Below are positions 1 to 6,807 of a stretch of 8,832 nucleotides of DNA, piece after piece. Both the position numbers and the translations under genes were made by a program. The DNA is taken from contig JAISRW010000107.1 in NCBI GenBank assembly GCA_031273405.1, positions 1-8,832 of the forward strand, written 5' to 3'. The DNA is from Treponema sp. (GTDB lineage Bacteria; Spirochaetota; Spirochaetia; Treponematales; Breznakiellaceae). The notes under the pieces were generated by a model. It was given only the letters and a program-made list of their open reading frames with translations. It was not told the origin of the DNA and did not search any database. Position 1 is the stretch's first letter, and each line of letters starts with the position of its first letter.

Positions 1-640
1 CATCCCGGTCCCTGGACACCGTAAGATCGATGTGATCCTGCTTGGGGTCTAAAACCACGATCACGTCAAAAAGGCCGGCGTAGTCTTTTACCACCAGGGG
101 GATGTTCCGCTTGTCGTAAGCGGGCGCCTCTCCCTTGACGGTACAACTGTACCAGATCGCCGCGCCCATCTCGCCGGCAAAGTCCTTAACCTTGGCGATC
201 CTTTCGGCGTCGCCGGCAGAAAAATCATAGCCGTCCACGATGATGAATTCGGCCCCAAAGCCGCCGTCTTTGATCATCGCCCTGAGGCTGCGGAGTATCT
301 GATCCGCCGTAACGCCTTCCTGGTTAAATTTCATCAGTACCCGGTTTTTGACGATCTCGTTCTTGACCTCGTCTTCGTTCTCCAGTTTTTTCTTTTTGAT
401 GAATTCGTCAAAAATATCCTCATACCAGGCAAGAACATAATCGGTATGCTGGGTAAAGGAAACATGGATCACTTTTTTATCATGCAGCAGCTTGTCCAGG
501 GCAATCTGAACCAGCACCGAGGTTTTGCCTATCCCGCTGGGGGAGGCAATCAGGCCGAGTTCCCCGGCCTTAAGGCCCCCGTGGATGGAATTCATAAAAA
601 CCCGTACCGGGCTGCGCTGTACTAATTCTTCTTTAACCAA
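1..640 (-). CDS. RecA/KaiC/DnaB-like P-loop ATPase, 3' end outside the window
   Basis: This is a predicted cytoplasmic ATPase of the RecA-like P-loop class (KaiC, RadA and DnaB-type cores); its substrate is unknown. About 213 codons are visible and the reading frame is open to the left edge, so the C terminus is missing. The Walker A motif is at residues 33-41 (SPSGIGKTS), with Ser where the first Gly usually sits. A Walker B-like strand is at 131-136 (EFIIVD). A WYSC strand at 163-166 resembles the following RecA-fold strand. The start is taken as TTG at 640, because AGGAGG lies at 647-652 with a 6-nt spacer; the next in-frame ATG (residue 16) would remove conserved-looking sequence. It follows fusA by 22 bp on the same strand with no terminator between, so co-transcription is likely. 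The ATPase fold is fairly sure and the function is not. A replicative DnaB is unlikely, because no DnaB N-terminal domain precedes the core. Confidence 0.8.
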   Translation of the reverse strand, partial: MVKEELVQRSPVRVFMNSIHGGLKAGELGLIASPSGIGKTSVLVQIALDKLLHDKKVIHVSFTQHTDYVLAWYEDIFDEFIKKKKLENEDEVKNEIVKNRVLMKFNQEGVTADQILRSLRAMIKDGGFGAEFIIVDGYDFSAGDAERIAKVKDFAGEMGAAIWYSCTVKGEAPAYDKRNIPLVVKDYAGLFDVIVVLDPKQDHIDLTVSRDRD

Positions 641-662
641 TTTGATCCTCCTGCCGTGGAAT

Positions 663-2768
663 TTATCTGGCGTCTCTGCGGCGCTTTTCCTCATATTCCT
701 TGATGAGGGCTTCGGAAATGCTCTGGGGAACTTTTCCGTATTTTTCAAACTCCATGGTGAACTCCGCCTTGCCCTGGGTAAGGGAGCGCAGCACCGTCGA
801 ATAGCCGAACATTTCGCTTAAGGGAACTTCGGCTTCTACCCTGGAAAAAATCCCGTCTTCCGTAGACGCCGATATTATACCACGCCTTTGATTAACGGAA
901 GCGAAAATATTTCCCTGGAACTCGGTGGGCCCTTCCACGACGACCTTCATGATAGGTTCCAGTATGCAGGGCCTGGCTTTGGAATAAGCCTCCCTGAACG
1001 CGCCTATGGCGGCAAGCTGGAAGGCTATGTCCGAGGAGTCTACCGGGTGGCTCTGGCCGTCGTTGATGACGCAGCGTATGTTGACGATGGGGAAGCCGAT
1101 GAGGCTCCCCTTCTTGACGGCCTCCCGGAAGCCCTTGTCGCAGGAGGGCACAAATTCCGTGGGGATGGCGCCGCCTTTGATATTGTCCACAAACTCGTAG
1201 TCCCCTTCGCCGTAGGGCTCCATATAGCCGGCAACCCGGCCGTACTGGCCCGAACCGCCGGTCTGCTTCTTGTGGGTATAGTTGAATTCCGACCTCATGG
1301 TGATGGCTTCCCGGTAGGCTACCTGGGGCATGCCGGTATCAACCTCGCACTTGTATTCCCGCCTCATTCTCTCGATGTAGACTTCCAGGTGGAGTTCGCC
1401 CATGCCCTGGATGATGGTCTGGTTGGATTCGGGGTCCACATAGGTGCGGAAGGTGGGATCTTCCTTGGTAAAGCGGTTCAGGGCTTTGGCCAGCTGATCC
1501 GCCGATTTCTTGTCTTTGGGGTTAACCGCCAGGGAGATGACCGGCTGGGGGACGTACATGGAGCTCATGGCGTAGTTGAGGCCCCCGCCGCAGAAGGTAT
1601 CCCCCGAAGCGCAGTCGATCCCGAAAAGGGCTACAATATCGCCGGGAGTCCCCTCGGTGATGTCTTCCATGTCGTTGGAGTGCATGCGTACCAGGCGGCC
1701 CACCTTGAACCGCTTCCGGGCGCGGGTGTTGATAAGCTCGTCGCCCTTCTTGAGGGAGCCCTGGTAGATCCTGACGTAGGTAAGCTGGCCGTACTGCCCG
1801 TCTTCGAGCTTAAAGCCCAGGGCCACGGTGGGGCTCTTTTCGTCGGCCAAAAGCTCTTTCTGTTCCTCGTTGTGGTCCAGGTCCAGGGCGTAGTTCTTTA
1901 CCTCCGTAGGATTGGGGAGATAGTAGTTGACCGCGTCCAAAAGGAGCTGGATGCCCTTGTTCTTGTAGGCCGACCCCATCATTACCGGCACAAACTGCTC
2001 CGCCAGGGTACCCTTGCGGATAGCCTCCCGGATCATGTCCTCGGGGATCTCTTCGCCTGCCAGGTATTTTTCCGCCAGGTCGTCGGAAAAGAGGGATACC
2101 GCGTCGATAAGCTCGTCCCGGTATTTCGCGGTGTCGGCTTTAAGGTGGGCGGGAATCTCGGCATAGCGGATTTCCGTCCCCTGATCCCCGTCAAAGTAGA
2201 CCGCCTTCAAGGTGACGAGGTCTACAATCCCCTCAAGCTTGTCTTCCAGGCCGATGGGAATCTGGATCAGCACCGCGTTAAGCCCCAGCTTTTCCCGGAG
2301 CTGAATCTTCACTTTAAAGGGATTGGCTCCGGTCCGGTCGCATTTGTTGATAAAGGCGATTCGGGGCACGTGGTATCGTTTGAGCTGGCGATCCACCGTA
2401 ATAGACTGGGACTGGACCCCCCCCACGGCGCAGAGCACCAGGATCGCCCCGTCCAGCACCCGGAGGGACCGTTCCACCTCGATGGTAAAATCCACGTGTC
2501 CCGGCGTGTCGATGAGGTTGATGGTATAATCTTTCCAGGTAACCTGGGTTGCCGCGGATTGAATCGTAATCCCCCGCTCCCGCTCCAGGTCCATGTGATC
2601 CATGGTCGCCCCGACGCCGTCCTTTCCCCGGACTTCGTGGATGGCATGGATTTTATTGCTATAAAACAGGATGCGCTCAGACAGGGTCGTTTTCCCCGAG
2701 TCAATATGCGCGCTGATCCCGATGTTCCGCATTTTTCGGACATCTGTTCGTGTGATGTCGCTAGCCAT
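663..2768 (-). CDS. fusA: Elongation factor G, spirochaete/mitochondrial-like (spdEFG1) type
   Basis: This is a 701-residue translational GTPase that drives tRNA-mRNA translocation on the ribosome, and it has the usual EF-G length. The G domain shows G1 AHIDSGKT at 20-27, switch I RGIT at 65-68, G3 DTPGH at 87-91 and G4 NKCD at 141-144. Domains II-V follow, including the GELHLEV and GQYGRV motifs and the long C-terminal domain. AHIDSGKT (rather than AHIDAGKT), [14 protein letters not shown] and [11 protein letters not shown] closely resemble mitochondrial EF-G1, which points to the spdEFG1 subfamily. In Borrelia that form performs translocation while a second EF-G handles ribosome recycling. 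The start is ATG at 2768, with TAAGGAG upstream at a rather long 11-nt spacing. The gene is transcribed away from pyrG and probably reads on into the P-loop ATPase gene. Confidence 0.97.
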   Translation of the reverse strand: MASDITRTDVRKMRNIGISAHIDSGKTTLSERILFYSNKIHAIHEVRGKDGVGATMDHMDLERERGITIQSAATQVTWKDYTINLIDTPGHVDFTIEVERSLRVLDGAILVLCAVGGVQSQSITVDRQLKRYHVPRIAFINKCDRTGANPFKVKIQLREKLGLNAVLIQIPIGLEDKLEGIVDLVTLKAVYFDGDQGTEIRYAEIPAHLKADTAKYRDELIDAVSLFSDDLAEKYLAGEEIPEDMIREAIRKGTLAEQFVPVMMGSAYKNKGIQLLLDAVNYYLPNPTEVKNYALDLDHNEEQKELLADEKSPTVALGFKLEDGQYGQLTYVRIYQGSLKKGDELINTRARKRFKVGRLVRMHSNDMEDITEGTPGDIVALFGIDCASGDTFCGGGLNYAMSSMYVPQPVISLAVNPKDKKSADQLAKALNRFTKEDPTFRTYVDPESNQTIIQGMGELHLEVYIERMRREYKCEVDTGMPQVAYREAITMRSEFNYTHKKQTGGSGQYGRVAGYMEPYGEGDYEFVDNIKGGAIPTEFVPSCDKGFREAVKKGSLIGFPIVNIRCVINDGQSHPVDSSDIAFQLAAIGAFREAYSKARPCILEPIMKVVVEGPTEFQGNIFASVNQRRGIISASTEDGIFSRVEAEVPLSEMFGYSTVLRSLTQGKAEFTMEFEKYGKVPQSISEALIKEYEEKRRRDAR

Positions 2769-2895
2769 ACTGCTTTGTACTCCTTACATAAACCGGTTTC
2801 TACCGGAAGGTTCACCGAAACCGCTGTTTCGGGAAACCCCGCTAAAGTAAAAAATAGAAGTTAAAAACGATAAAACGCTCATATACTCCGTTAGT
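2769..2895 (-). promoter_or_regulatory. Structured 5' leader of fusA
   Basis: If transcription starts about 7 bp after the predicted -10 box, fusA has a leader of roughly 126 nt. It contains a perfect 7-bp stem with a 4-nt loop (arms 2815-2821 and 2826-2832) and a 5-bp stem with a 4-nt loop (arms 2793-2797 and 2802-2806). A third helix, GGTTTC at 2795-2800 with GAAACC at 2817-2822, could form only if both of those open. Just before the gene, AUG at 2789-2787 is followed directly by UAA at 2786-2784, which overlaps the AAGGAG ribosome site at 2780-2785. No U-tract follows either hairpin, so this is not an evident terminator. The structures are seen in the sequence; a regulatory role is inferred. 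Confidence 0.45.
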
Positions 2896-2901
2896 TGCCG
2901 T

Positions 2902-2930
2902 AATATAGCAGACTTTGCAAAGCCTTTCAA
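2902..2930 (-). promoter_or_regulatory. Sigma-70-type promoter of fusA
   Basis: On the minus strand a TTGAAA -35 box (2925-2930) and a TATATT -10 box (2902-2907) are separated by exactly 17 bp. Each matches the consensus at five of six positions. It faces fusA, about 134 bp before the ATG. The -35 box ends 19 bp short of the inverted-repeat element. Confidence 0.7.
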
Positions 2931-2949
2931 GGGGGCGAAGGCGCAAGCT

Positions 2950-3073
2950 CAGGGCAACAGCACTTACTTTCAAGGTCTGGGAAATCACCGAAATTGAAGG
3001 AATTTTTCTTCTTCGTAACTATTGCGGTTTTGAGGGGATTCCGGAAGTTGAAAAAGTAAGTGCTGTTGCCCTG
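2950..3073. repeat. 124-bp palindromic element with perfect 21-bp inverted terminal repeats
   Basis: The arm at 2950-2970 (beginning CAGGGCAACA) is the exact reverse complement of 3053-3073. After a 2-nt offset the similarity continues imperfectly inward for about 20 bp (CAA..TC..GG.AA.TC.CC), so the element could fold almost end to end with its apex near 3011. The interior is richer in A/T than neighbouring genes and carries no convincing gene; short open frames crossing it are best read as by-products. It sits between the -35 boxes of the divergent fusA and pyrG promoters. I see no clear target-site duplication. It looks like a small non-autonomous palindromic repeat (MITE- or REP-like), but its copy number cannot be judged from one window. 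Confidence 0.75.
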
Positions 3074-3077
3074 GTAC

Positions 3078-3106
3078 TTTACCTTCCCCGGCCTCCGCCG
3101 TATAAT
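3078..3106 (+). promoter_or_regulatory. Promoter of the pyrG-lpt genes, giving a nearly leaderless transcript
   Basis: TTTACC (3078-3083, four of six consensus bases) and a perfect TATAAT (3101-3106) are spaced 17 bp apart. The pyrG ATG is at 3115-3117, so a start about 7 bp after the -10 box would fall at roughly 3112-3115. No Shine-Dalgarno sequence lies before the ATG, which agrees with a leaderless message. The -35 box begins 4 bp outside the inverted-repeat element. Confidence 0.6.
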
Positions 3107-3114
3107 CAATATAC

Positions 3115-4797
3115 ATGAACAAGTTTATATTTGTCTCCGGCGGGGTTTGTTCCAGCCTTGGGAAGGGCGTTGCGGCCTCTTCCCTGGGGGCTTTGCTGGA
3201 AGGGCGGGGCCTCAATGTGCGGATGGTTAAATGCGATCCCTATATCAACGTGGACGCGGGCACCATGAGCCCCTACCAGCACGGGGAGGTCTATGTTACC
3301 GACGACGGCGCCGAGACCGACCTGGATTTGGGGAATTATGCCCGCTTTACCAAGGGCTCCCTTTCCAGGGCTAATTCCATCACCACCGGCCAGGTATACG
3401 ACTCGGTTATCCGCAAGGAGCGGGAAGGCCGCTACCTGGGGCGCTGCGTCCAGGTGATCCCCCATATCACCGACGAGATCAAGGCCAGGATACAGGCGGC
3501 GGCCAGGGAAGACGCGGATACGGACATCATCATCGTGGAAATCGGGGGCACCGTGGGGGATATTGAGTCCGTCCCCTTTTTGGAGGCCGCCAGGCAGCTT
3601 ATTCATGAATCCGGGAAGGGTAACGCGATTTCGGTTCATCTTACCCTCATCCCCGAGGTAGCCGGGGGGGAACTCAAGACCAAGCCCACCCAGCACTCGG
3701 TCAAGGCCATGCAGGAGCAGGGGATTCAGCCGGACGTGCTCATCTGCCGGGCCCCGGTTATGCTCGACGAGGCCACCCGCCGGAAGATAGCCCTTTTTAC
3801 CAATATCGAGAACGACGCGGTTTTTACCTCCTACGATGTGGATACCACCATCTACGAGATTCCCCTCGTTTTTTTCGAGCAGAAGGTGGATCAGGTGGTG
3901 CTGAAGAAGCTCGGCGTAGAGGCCAGACATTCGGATCTCCGCCAGTGGCATTCCATGATGGAGCGTTTCCGCTCCCGCAAAGGCAGGGTGAGGATAGGCA
4001 TCGTGGGCAAGTACATGGAGCTCCACGACGCGTATAAATCGGTTTACGAGGCCCTGTTCCACGCGGGCCTGGAATGCGGGGTGGAGGTTGAACTGGTAAA
4101 GACCGACTCCGCCAGGCTCGAGGAAGCGGAATCGGCGGATACTATTTTAGGCGCCAAAGCCCCCGGCGGCGGGGTAGACGGCATTCTTGTGCCCGGCGGC
4201 TTCGGCCAGCGGGGCATCAAGGGGATGGTGCGGGCCGCCGCCTGGGCCAGGAACAACAAAATCCCCTATTTCGGCATCTGCCTGGGCATGCAGATCATGG
4301 TCATCGACTGGGGCAGAAACGTGCTCGGCTGGGAAGACGCGGATTCCACCGAGTTCAACCAGGACACCAAACATCCTGTGGTGAGCCTTCTGGAGGAACA
4401 AATCGACGTGAAAAATTACGGCGGCACCATGCGCCTGGGCAAAAGCGTCTCGGTGGGCGAACCGGGAAGCAGGTTCCTGGAGGCCTACAAAGAAGCCGGC
4501 GTCTCCGAACGGCACCGGCACCGTTACGAGTTCTCCAACAAATACCGCAAGGAAATGACCGAGACGGGGCTTAAGATAGGCGCCTTTACTCCCGATAAGA
4601 GTCTTGTGGAATGTGTCGAATGGCCGGATCATCCCTGGGGCCTGGGGGTACAGTTTCATCCCGAATTTAAATCCAGGCCCACCGCGGCCAACCCCCTGTT
4701 CCGGGATTTTATAGCCGCCGCCAGAGACGGCAAGGCAAGGCGGGAGCAGGAACATGAACTTGAGGAAAATGAACTTGAGGAATATGAGCTTGAATAG
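3115..4797 (+). CDS. pyrG: CTP synthase (glutamine-hydrolysing)
   Basis: The enzyme converts UTP to CTP using ATP and ammonia from glutamine, in cytoplasmic pyrimidine synthesis. The N-terminal synthetase domain begins MNKFIFVSGG and holds the SSLGKG nucleotide loop at 13-18; the usual GGVVSSLGKG is GGVCSSLGKG here. The C-terminal class I glutamine amidotransferase domain has the nucleophile Cys389 in GICLGMQ, plus His515 and Glu517 in QFHPEF. At 560 residues it is about 15-25 longer than usual. The excess lies mainly in a Glu-rich tail (EHELEENELEEYELE) encoded by a 15-bp repeat. The start is fixed by the conserved N terminus; it has no ribosome-binding site but has TATAAT 8 bp upstream. The last 44 bp overlap lptC, so the envelope genes are probably co-transcribed with it. 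Confidence 0.97.
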   Translation: MNKFIFVSGGVCSSLGKGVAASSLGALLEGRGLNVRMVKCDPYINVDAGTMSPYQHGEVYVTDDGAETDLDLGNYARFTKGSLSRANSITTGQVYDSVIRKEREGRYLGRCVQVIPHITDEIKARIQAAAREDADTDIIIVEIGGTVGDIESVPFLEAARQLIHESGKGNAISVHLTLIPEVAGGELKTKPTQHSVKAMQEQGIQPDVLICRAPVMLDEATRRKIALFTNIENDAVFTSYDVDTTIYEIPLVFFEQKVDQVVLKKLGVEARHSDLRQWHSMMERFRSRKGRVRIGIVGKYMELHDAYKSVYEALFHAGLECGVEVELVKTDSARLEEAESADTILGAKAPGGGVDGILVPGGFGQRGIKGMVRAAAWARNNKIPYFGICLGMQIMVIDWGRNVLGWEDADSTEFNQDTKHPVVSLLEEQIDVKNYGGTMRLGKSVSVGEPGSRFLEAYKEAGVSERHRHRYEFSNKYRKEMTETGLKIGAFTPDKSLVECVEWPDHPWGLGVQFHPEFKSRPTAANPLFRDFIAAARDGKARREQEHELEENELEEYELE

Positions 4798-4798
4798 A
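4754..4798 (+). repeat. Three tandem 15-bp repeats encoding two proteins in different frames
   Basis: Units at 4754-4768 and 4769-4783 differ only in their last base, and 4784-4798 is a diverged third copy. In the pyrG frame each unit gives an (E)-N/Y-E-L-E-E type repeat. In the lptC frame each begins with ATG and gives MNLRK, MNLRN and MSLNR. Each of the first two units also carries TTGAGGAA, a weak ribosome-site-like sequence just before the next ATG. Confidence 0.9.
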
Positions 4799-5440
4799 AG
4801 CCGCAGACGTTTTTTTCTATCTTTCGCTTTGTGTTCCCTCCTGTCGGCGCTTTCATGTTCCTTCAATTATGATATCTCCCCCGATGAGGATACAAGCCAG
4901 CCCGACATTGTGATGCGGGACGTGGAATATGTCCGTATCAGGGGGGGGGACCCGGTGGTGCGCTTCAAGGCCGAATCGGCGGAGCGCTACGAGGACAGGC
5001 AGACCATGAACCTCAGGAACTTTTCGTTCGATCAGTTTGAGAACCACGGGGACGAAATTAACGCTTCCGGCAGCGCCCGGGACGCCGCGGTCGAGTTGGA
5101 CTCGGGCAATATACGCTTGAACGGCGGCGTGCGGATCGCGGTGGATTCCGAGGATATTACCATAGAAACCGCCGGGCTTGAATGGCGGGATAAAGAAAAG
5201 TTCCTTTCCGCGGAGCCCGAAGCGCCGGTGGAAATCTCCCGTTCCGACGGCACCAGGTTTACGGGGATCGGGTTTTCCGCCGACATCCGCTCCCGAACCT
5301 GGGAATTTACCGGCGGCGCCGGCGGCTCGTATACCGATACCGGCGACGAAGACGAAGAGGAAGAGGAGGGAGTGGAGCGTGAAGAGGCGGGGGAGGAAAG
5401 CGAGGAGCGTGAAGAGGTGGGAGAGGAGGGGGCGGAGTGA
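4754..5440 (+). CDS. lptC: LptC-like periplasmic lipid-export protein, probable lipoprotein
   Basis: LptC receives lipid from the LptB2FG transporter and passes it to LptA. The assignment rests on its position before lptA-lptB and on an LptC-like beta-rich body at residues 55-200, with alternating strands such as VEYVRIRGGDPVVRFKAES. The N terminus has a basic segment (15-19), a hydrophobic stretch (20-34) and Cys35 in SALSC. This reads as a relaxed spirochaete lipobox; a plain membrane anchor is the alternative. ATG at 4754 has GGGAG with 7-nt spacing, while in-frame ATGs at 4769 and 4784 are possible alternative starts. The last ~35 residues are almost all Glu, Asp, Gly and Arg, with a 10-residue repeat. 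A G9 run (4941-4949) lies at codons 63-65. The gene overlaps pyrG by 44 bp and lptA by 4 bp. Confidence 0.85.
   Translation: MNLRKMNLRNMSLNRSRRRFFLSFALCSLLSALSCSFNYDISPDEDTSQPDIVMRDVEYVRIRGGDPVVRFKAESAERYEDRQTMNLRNFSFDQFENHGDEINASGSARDAAVELDSGNIRLNGGVRIAVDSEDITIETAGLEWRDKEKFLSAEPEAPVEISRSDGTRFTGIGFSADIRSRTWEFTGGAGGSYTDTGDEDEEEEEGVEREEAGEESEEREEVGEEGAE
4941..4949 (+). repeat. Run of nine G inside lptC
   Basis: Nine consecutive G span codons 63-65 of lptC (Arg-Gly-Gly). A one-base slip would shift the frame before most of the folded domain. Shorter runs occur nearby: eight C on the plus strand at 2417-2424 (inside fusA) and seven G at 3664-3670 (inside pyrG). Confidence 0.9.
5374..5427 (+). 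repeat. Purine-rich 30-bp-period repeat at the end of lptC
   Basis: Two 24-bp copies (5374-5397 and 5404-5427) differ at two bases and sit 30 bp apart, encoding VEREEAGEES and then EEREEVGEEG. The surrounding strand from about 5346 to 5440 is almost all A and G. Its end supplies AGGAGG at 5424-5429, 7 nt before the GTG start of lptA. Confidence 0.85.
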
Positions 5441-6054
5441 AGCATTATGGAACCGGGGTTTTTTTAGTTTGTTTTTTGGCTGCCGCGGGAACGGTTTGGG
5501 GGGATACGTTTACCTTTAAGGCCGACAGAATGTCCGGGGGCAAGGCCGCGGGCCGGGAAATCACCGTCCTCACGGGAAACGCCGAGGTTCGTTCCGACAA
5601 CCTTCTGCTCAAGGCGGATCGCATAGAGATTCAGGGGGACAACAACCAATTCGTCGACTGCATGGGCCGCGTCTGGGGGCAGGAGGAAGAGAAGGATATT
5701 TTCTTTGAAACCGACCGCCTCCGCTACGACCGGAAGCTCAAGATTGCCCGGCTTGAGGGCAATTCGACCCTGGAAGACCGGAAAAACGAAATCACCGTCA
5801 AAGGCCGCTTCATCGAATACGACGATCAGTCGGAGGTGACGGTTTTCCAGATATCCGTGAGGCTTTTTAAAGACACCATGGTCTGCCGTTCCGAATACGC
5901 GGTTTACCGCAGAACCGAAAAAATCCTGAACCTCTCGGGTTTCCCGGTGGTTTATAAAAAAGACGATGAATTCCGGGCGGAGCGGATCAAAGTGGATCTG
6001 GAAACAGACGACGTCACCATGGAAGGCGATGTTTCCGGCTCCATCAAAAACTAA
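5437..6054 (+). CDS. lptA: LptA/OstA-like periplasmic lipid-transport protein
   Basis: LptA-family proteins form the periplasmic beta-jellyroll bridge that carries envelope lipid from the inner to the outer membrane. The 205-residue product has a signal peptide (residues 1-22, likely cut after VWG) and then an OstA-like body with repeated short strands: TFKADRMSGG, VLTGNAEVRSDNLLLKADRIEIQGDNN, then ITVKGRFIEYDDQ. The start is GTG at 5437, overlapping the lptC stop as GTGA, with AGGAGG 7 nt upstream, so translation is probably coupled. The family call is supported by this strand pattern and by lptB immediately downstream. Which lipid it carries cannot be told; treponemes studied so far generally lack classical LPS, so a glycolipid is possible. 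Confidence 0.88.
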   Translation: MKHYGTGVFLVCFLAAAGTVWGDTFTFKADRMSGGKAAGREITVLTGNAEVRSDNLLLKADRIEIQGDNNQFVDCMGRVWGQEEEKDIFFETDRLRYDRKLKIARLEGNSTLEDRKNEITVKGRFIEYDDQSEVTVFQISVRLFKDTMVCRSEYAVYRRTEKILNLSGFPVVYKKDDEFRAERIKVDLETDDVTMEGDVSGSIKN

Positions 6055-6060
6055 AGCCTT

Positions 6061-6795
6061 ATGGACGAAACGCATACCCTGACGGTGGAGGGGCTTTATA
6101 AAAGGTTCGGCCTCAAAGAAGTGGTCAGGGGGGTAAACTTTTCCATGCACAACGGAGAAGTGGCCGGCCTGCTTGGCCCGAACGGGGCGGGTAAAACCAC
6201 TATCTTCTATATGATTGTGGGTTTCTACCGCCCTACCAGGGGAACCGTCGCCATGGATGGGATCGATATTACCGTCAAGCCGATGTTCCGCCGGGCCAGA
6301 CTGGGCATCGCCTATCTCCCCCAGGAGGCTTCCATATTCCGCAAGCTTACGGTGGAAGAGAACATCTGGGCCATTCTGGAAAGCCGCCGGGATCTGGACA
6401 AGCCCAAAAAAAAGGAGAGGCTCGAAGAGCTGCTGGAAGAATTCGGCATAGCGCGAATCCGCAAACAGTACGGTTTTACCCTTTCCGGCGGCGAAAGGCG
6501 GCGCACCGAGATTTCCAGGGCCCTGGCCACGGAACCCAAATTCCTCCTCCTGGACGAGCCTTTCGCCGGGATAGACCCCATAGCGGTCTACGAGATCAAG
6601 CAGATCATCCGCCGCCTGGCGGTAAAAGGCATAGGCATACTCATCACCGACCACAACGTCCGGGACACCCTGGAGATAACCACCGAGGCCTTTATCATCA
6701 ACGAGGGGCTCATCGTCGCCAGGGGCGACAAAGATACCATCCTGGCCGACGAGATGGTGAGGAAGATCTACCTGGGCAGCGAGTTCAGGATGTAG
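6061..6795 (+). CDS. lptB: LPS-export-type ABC transporter ATPase LptB
   Basis: This is the cytoplasmic ATPase that powers lipid extraction together with LptF and LptG, neither of which is in the window. At 244 residues it has the family's usual length. It shows Walker [10 protein letters not shown] at 39-47, Q-loop Gln88 within YLPQEASIF, signature LSGGE at 141-145, Walker B FLLLDE at 161-166, D-loop GIDP at 170-173, and the switch His198 in [41 protein letters not shown] and the C-terminal YLGSEFRM are hallmarks of LptB rather than of a general ABC ATPase. It starts 6 bp after the lptA stop with only a weak ribosome site, so coupling to lptA is likely. It ends 12 bp from the convergent downstream gene. 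Confidence 0.96.
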   Translation: MDETHTLTVEGLYKRFGLKEVVRGVNFSMHNGEVAGLLGPNGAGKTTIFYMIVGFYRPTRGTVAMDGIDITVKPMFRRARLGIAYLPQEASIFRKLTVEENIWAILESRRDLDKPKKKERLEELLEEFGIARIRKQYGFTLSGGERRRTEISRALATEPKFLLLDEPFAGIDPIAVYEIKQIIRRLAVKGIGILITDHNVRDTLEITTEAFIINEGLIVARGDKDTILADEMVRKIYLGSEFRM

Positions 6796-6807
6796 CTGTT
6801 TCTTTGT

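Noticed and set aside
888..2864. Long open frame on the plus strand opposite fusA
   Set aside because: It is a by-product of GC-rich codon bias in fusA. Its composition (many His, Gly, Asp, Val) is typical of an antisense shadow and it has no recognisable domain. The same applies to the long antisense frames at 3106-4062 and 5464-6654.
2915..3118. Small open frames on both strands across the intergenic inverted-repeat element
   Set aside because: They read through the palindrome and the promoters, lack convincing ribosome sites, and their translations contain no domain. Frames in both directions are expected from a palindromic element. If the element is repeated in the genome, such frames may be annotated as false small proteins.
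6405..6415. Slippery A-AAA-AAG heptamer in frame within lptB, as used for -1 frameshifting in dnaX
   Set aside because: It encodes a Lys run in a full-length, well-conserved LptB. Only a very short stem (GCTC/GAGC) follows, and no useful -1 product is evident, so chance is the simpler explanation.
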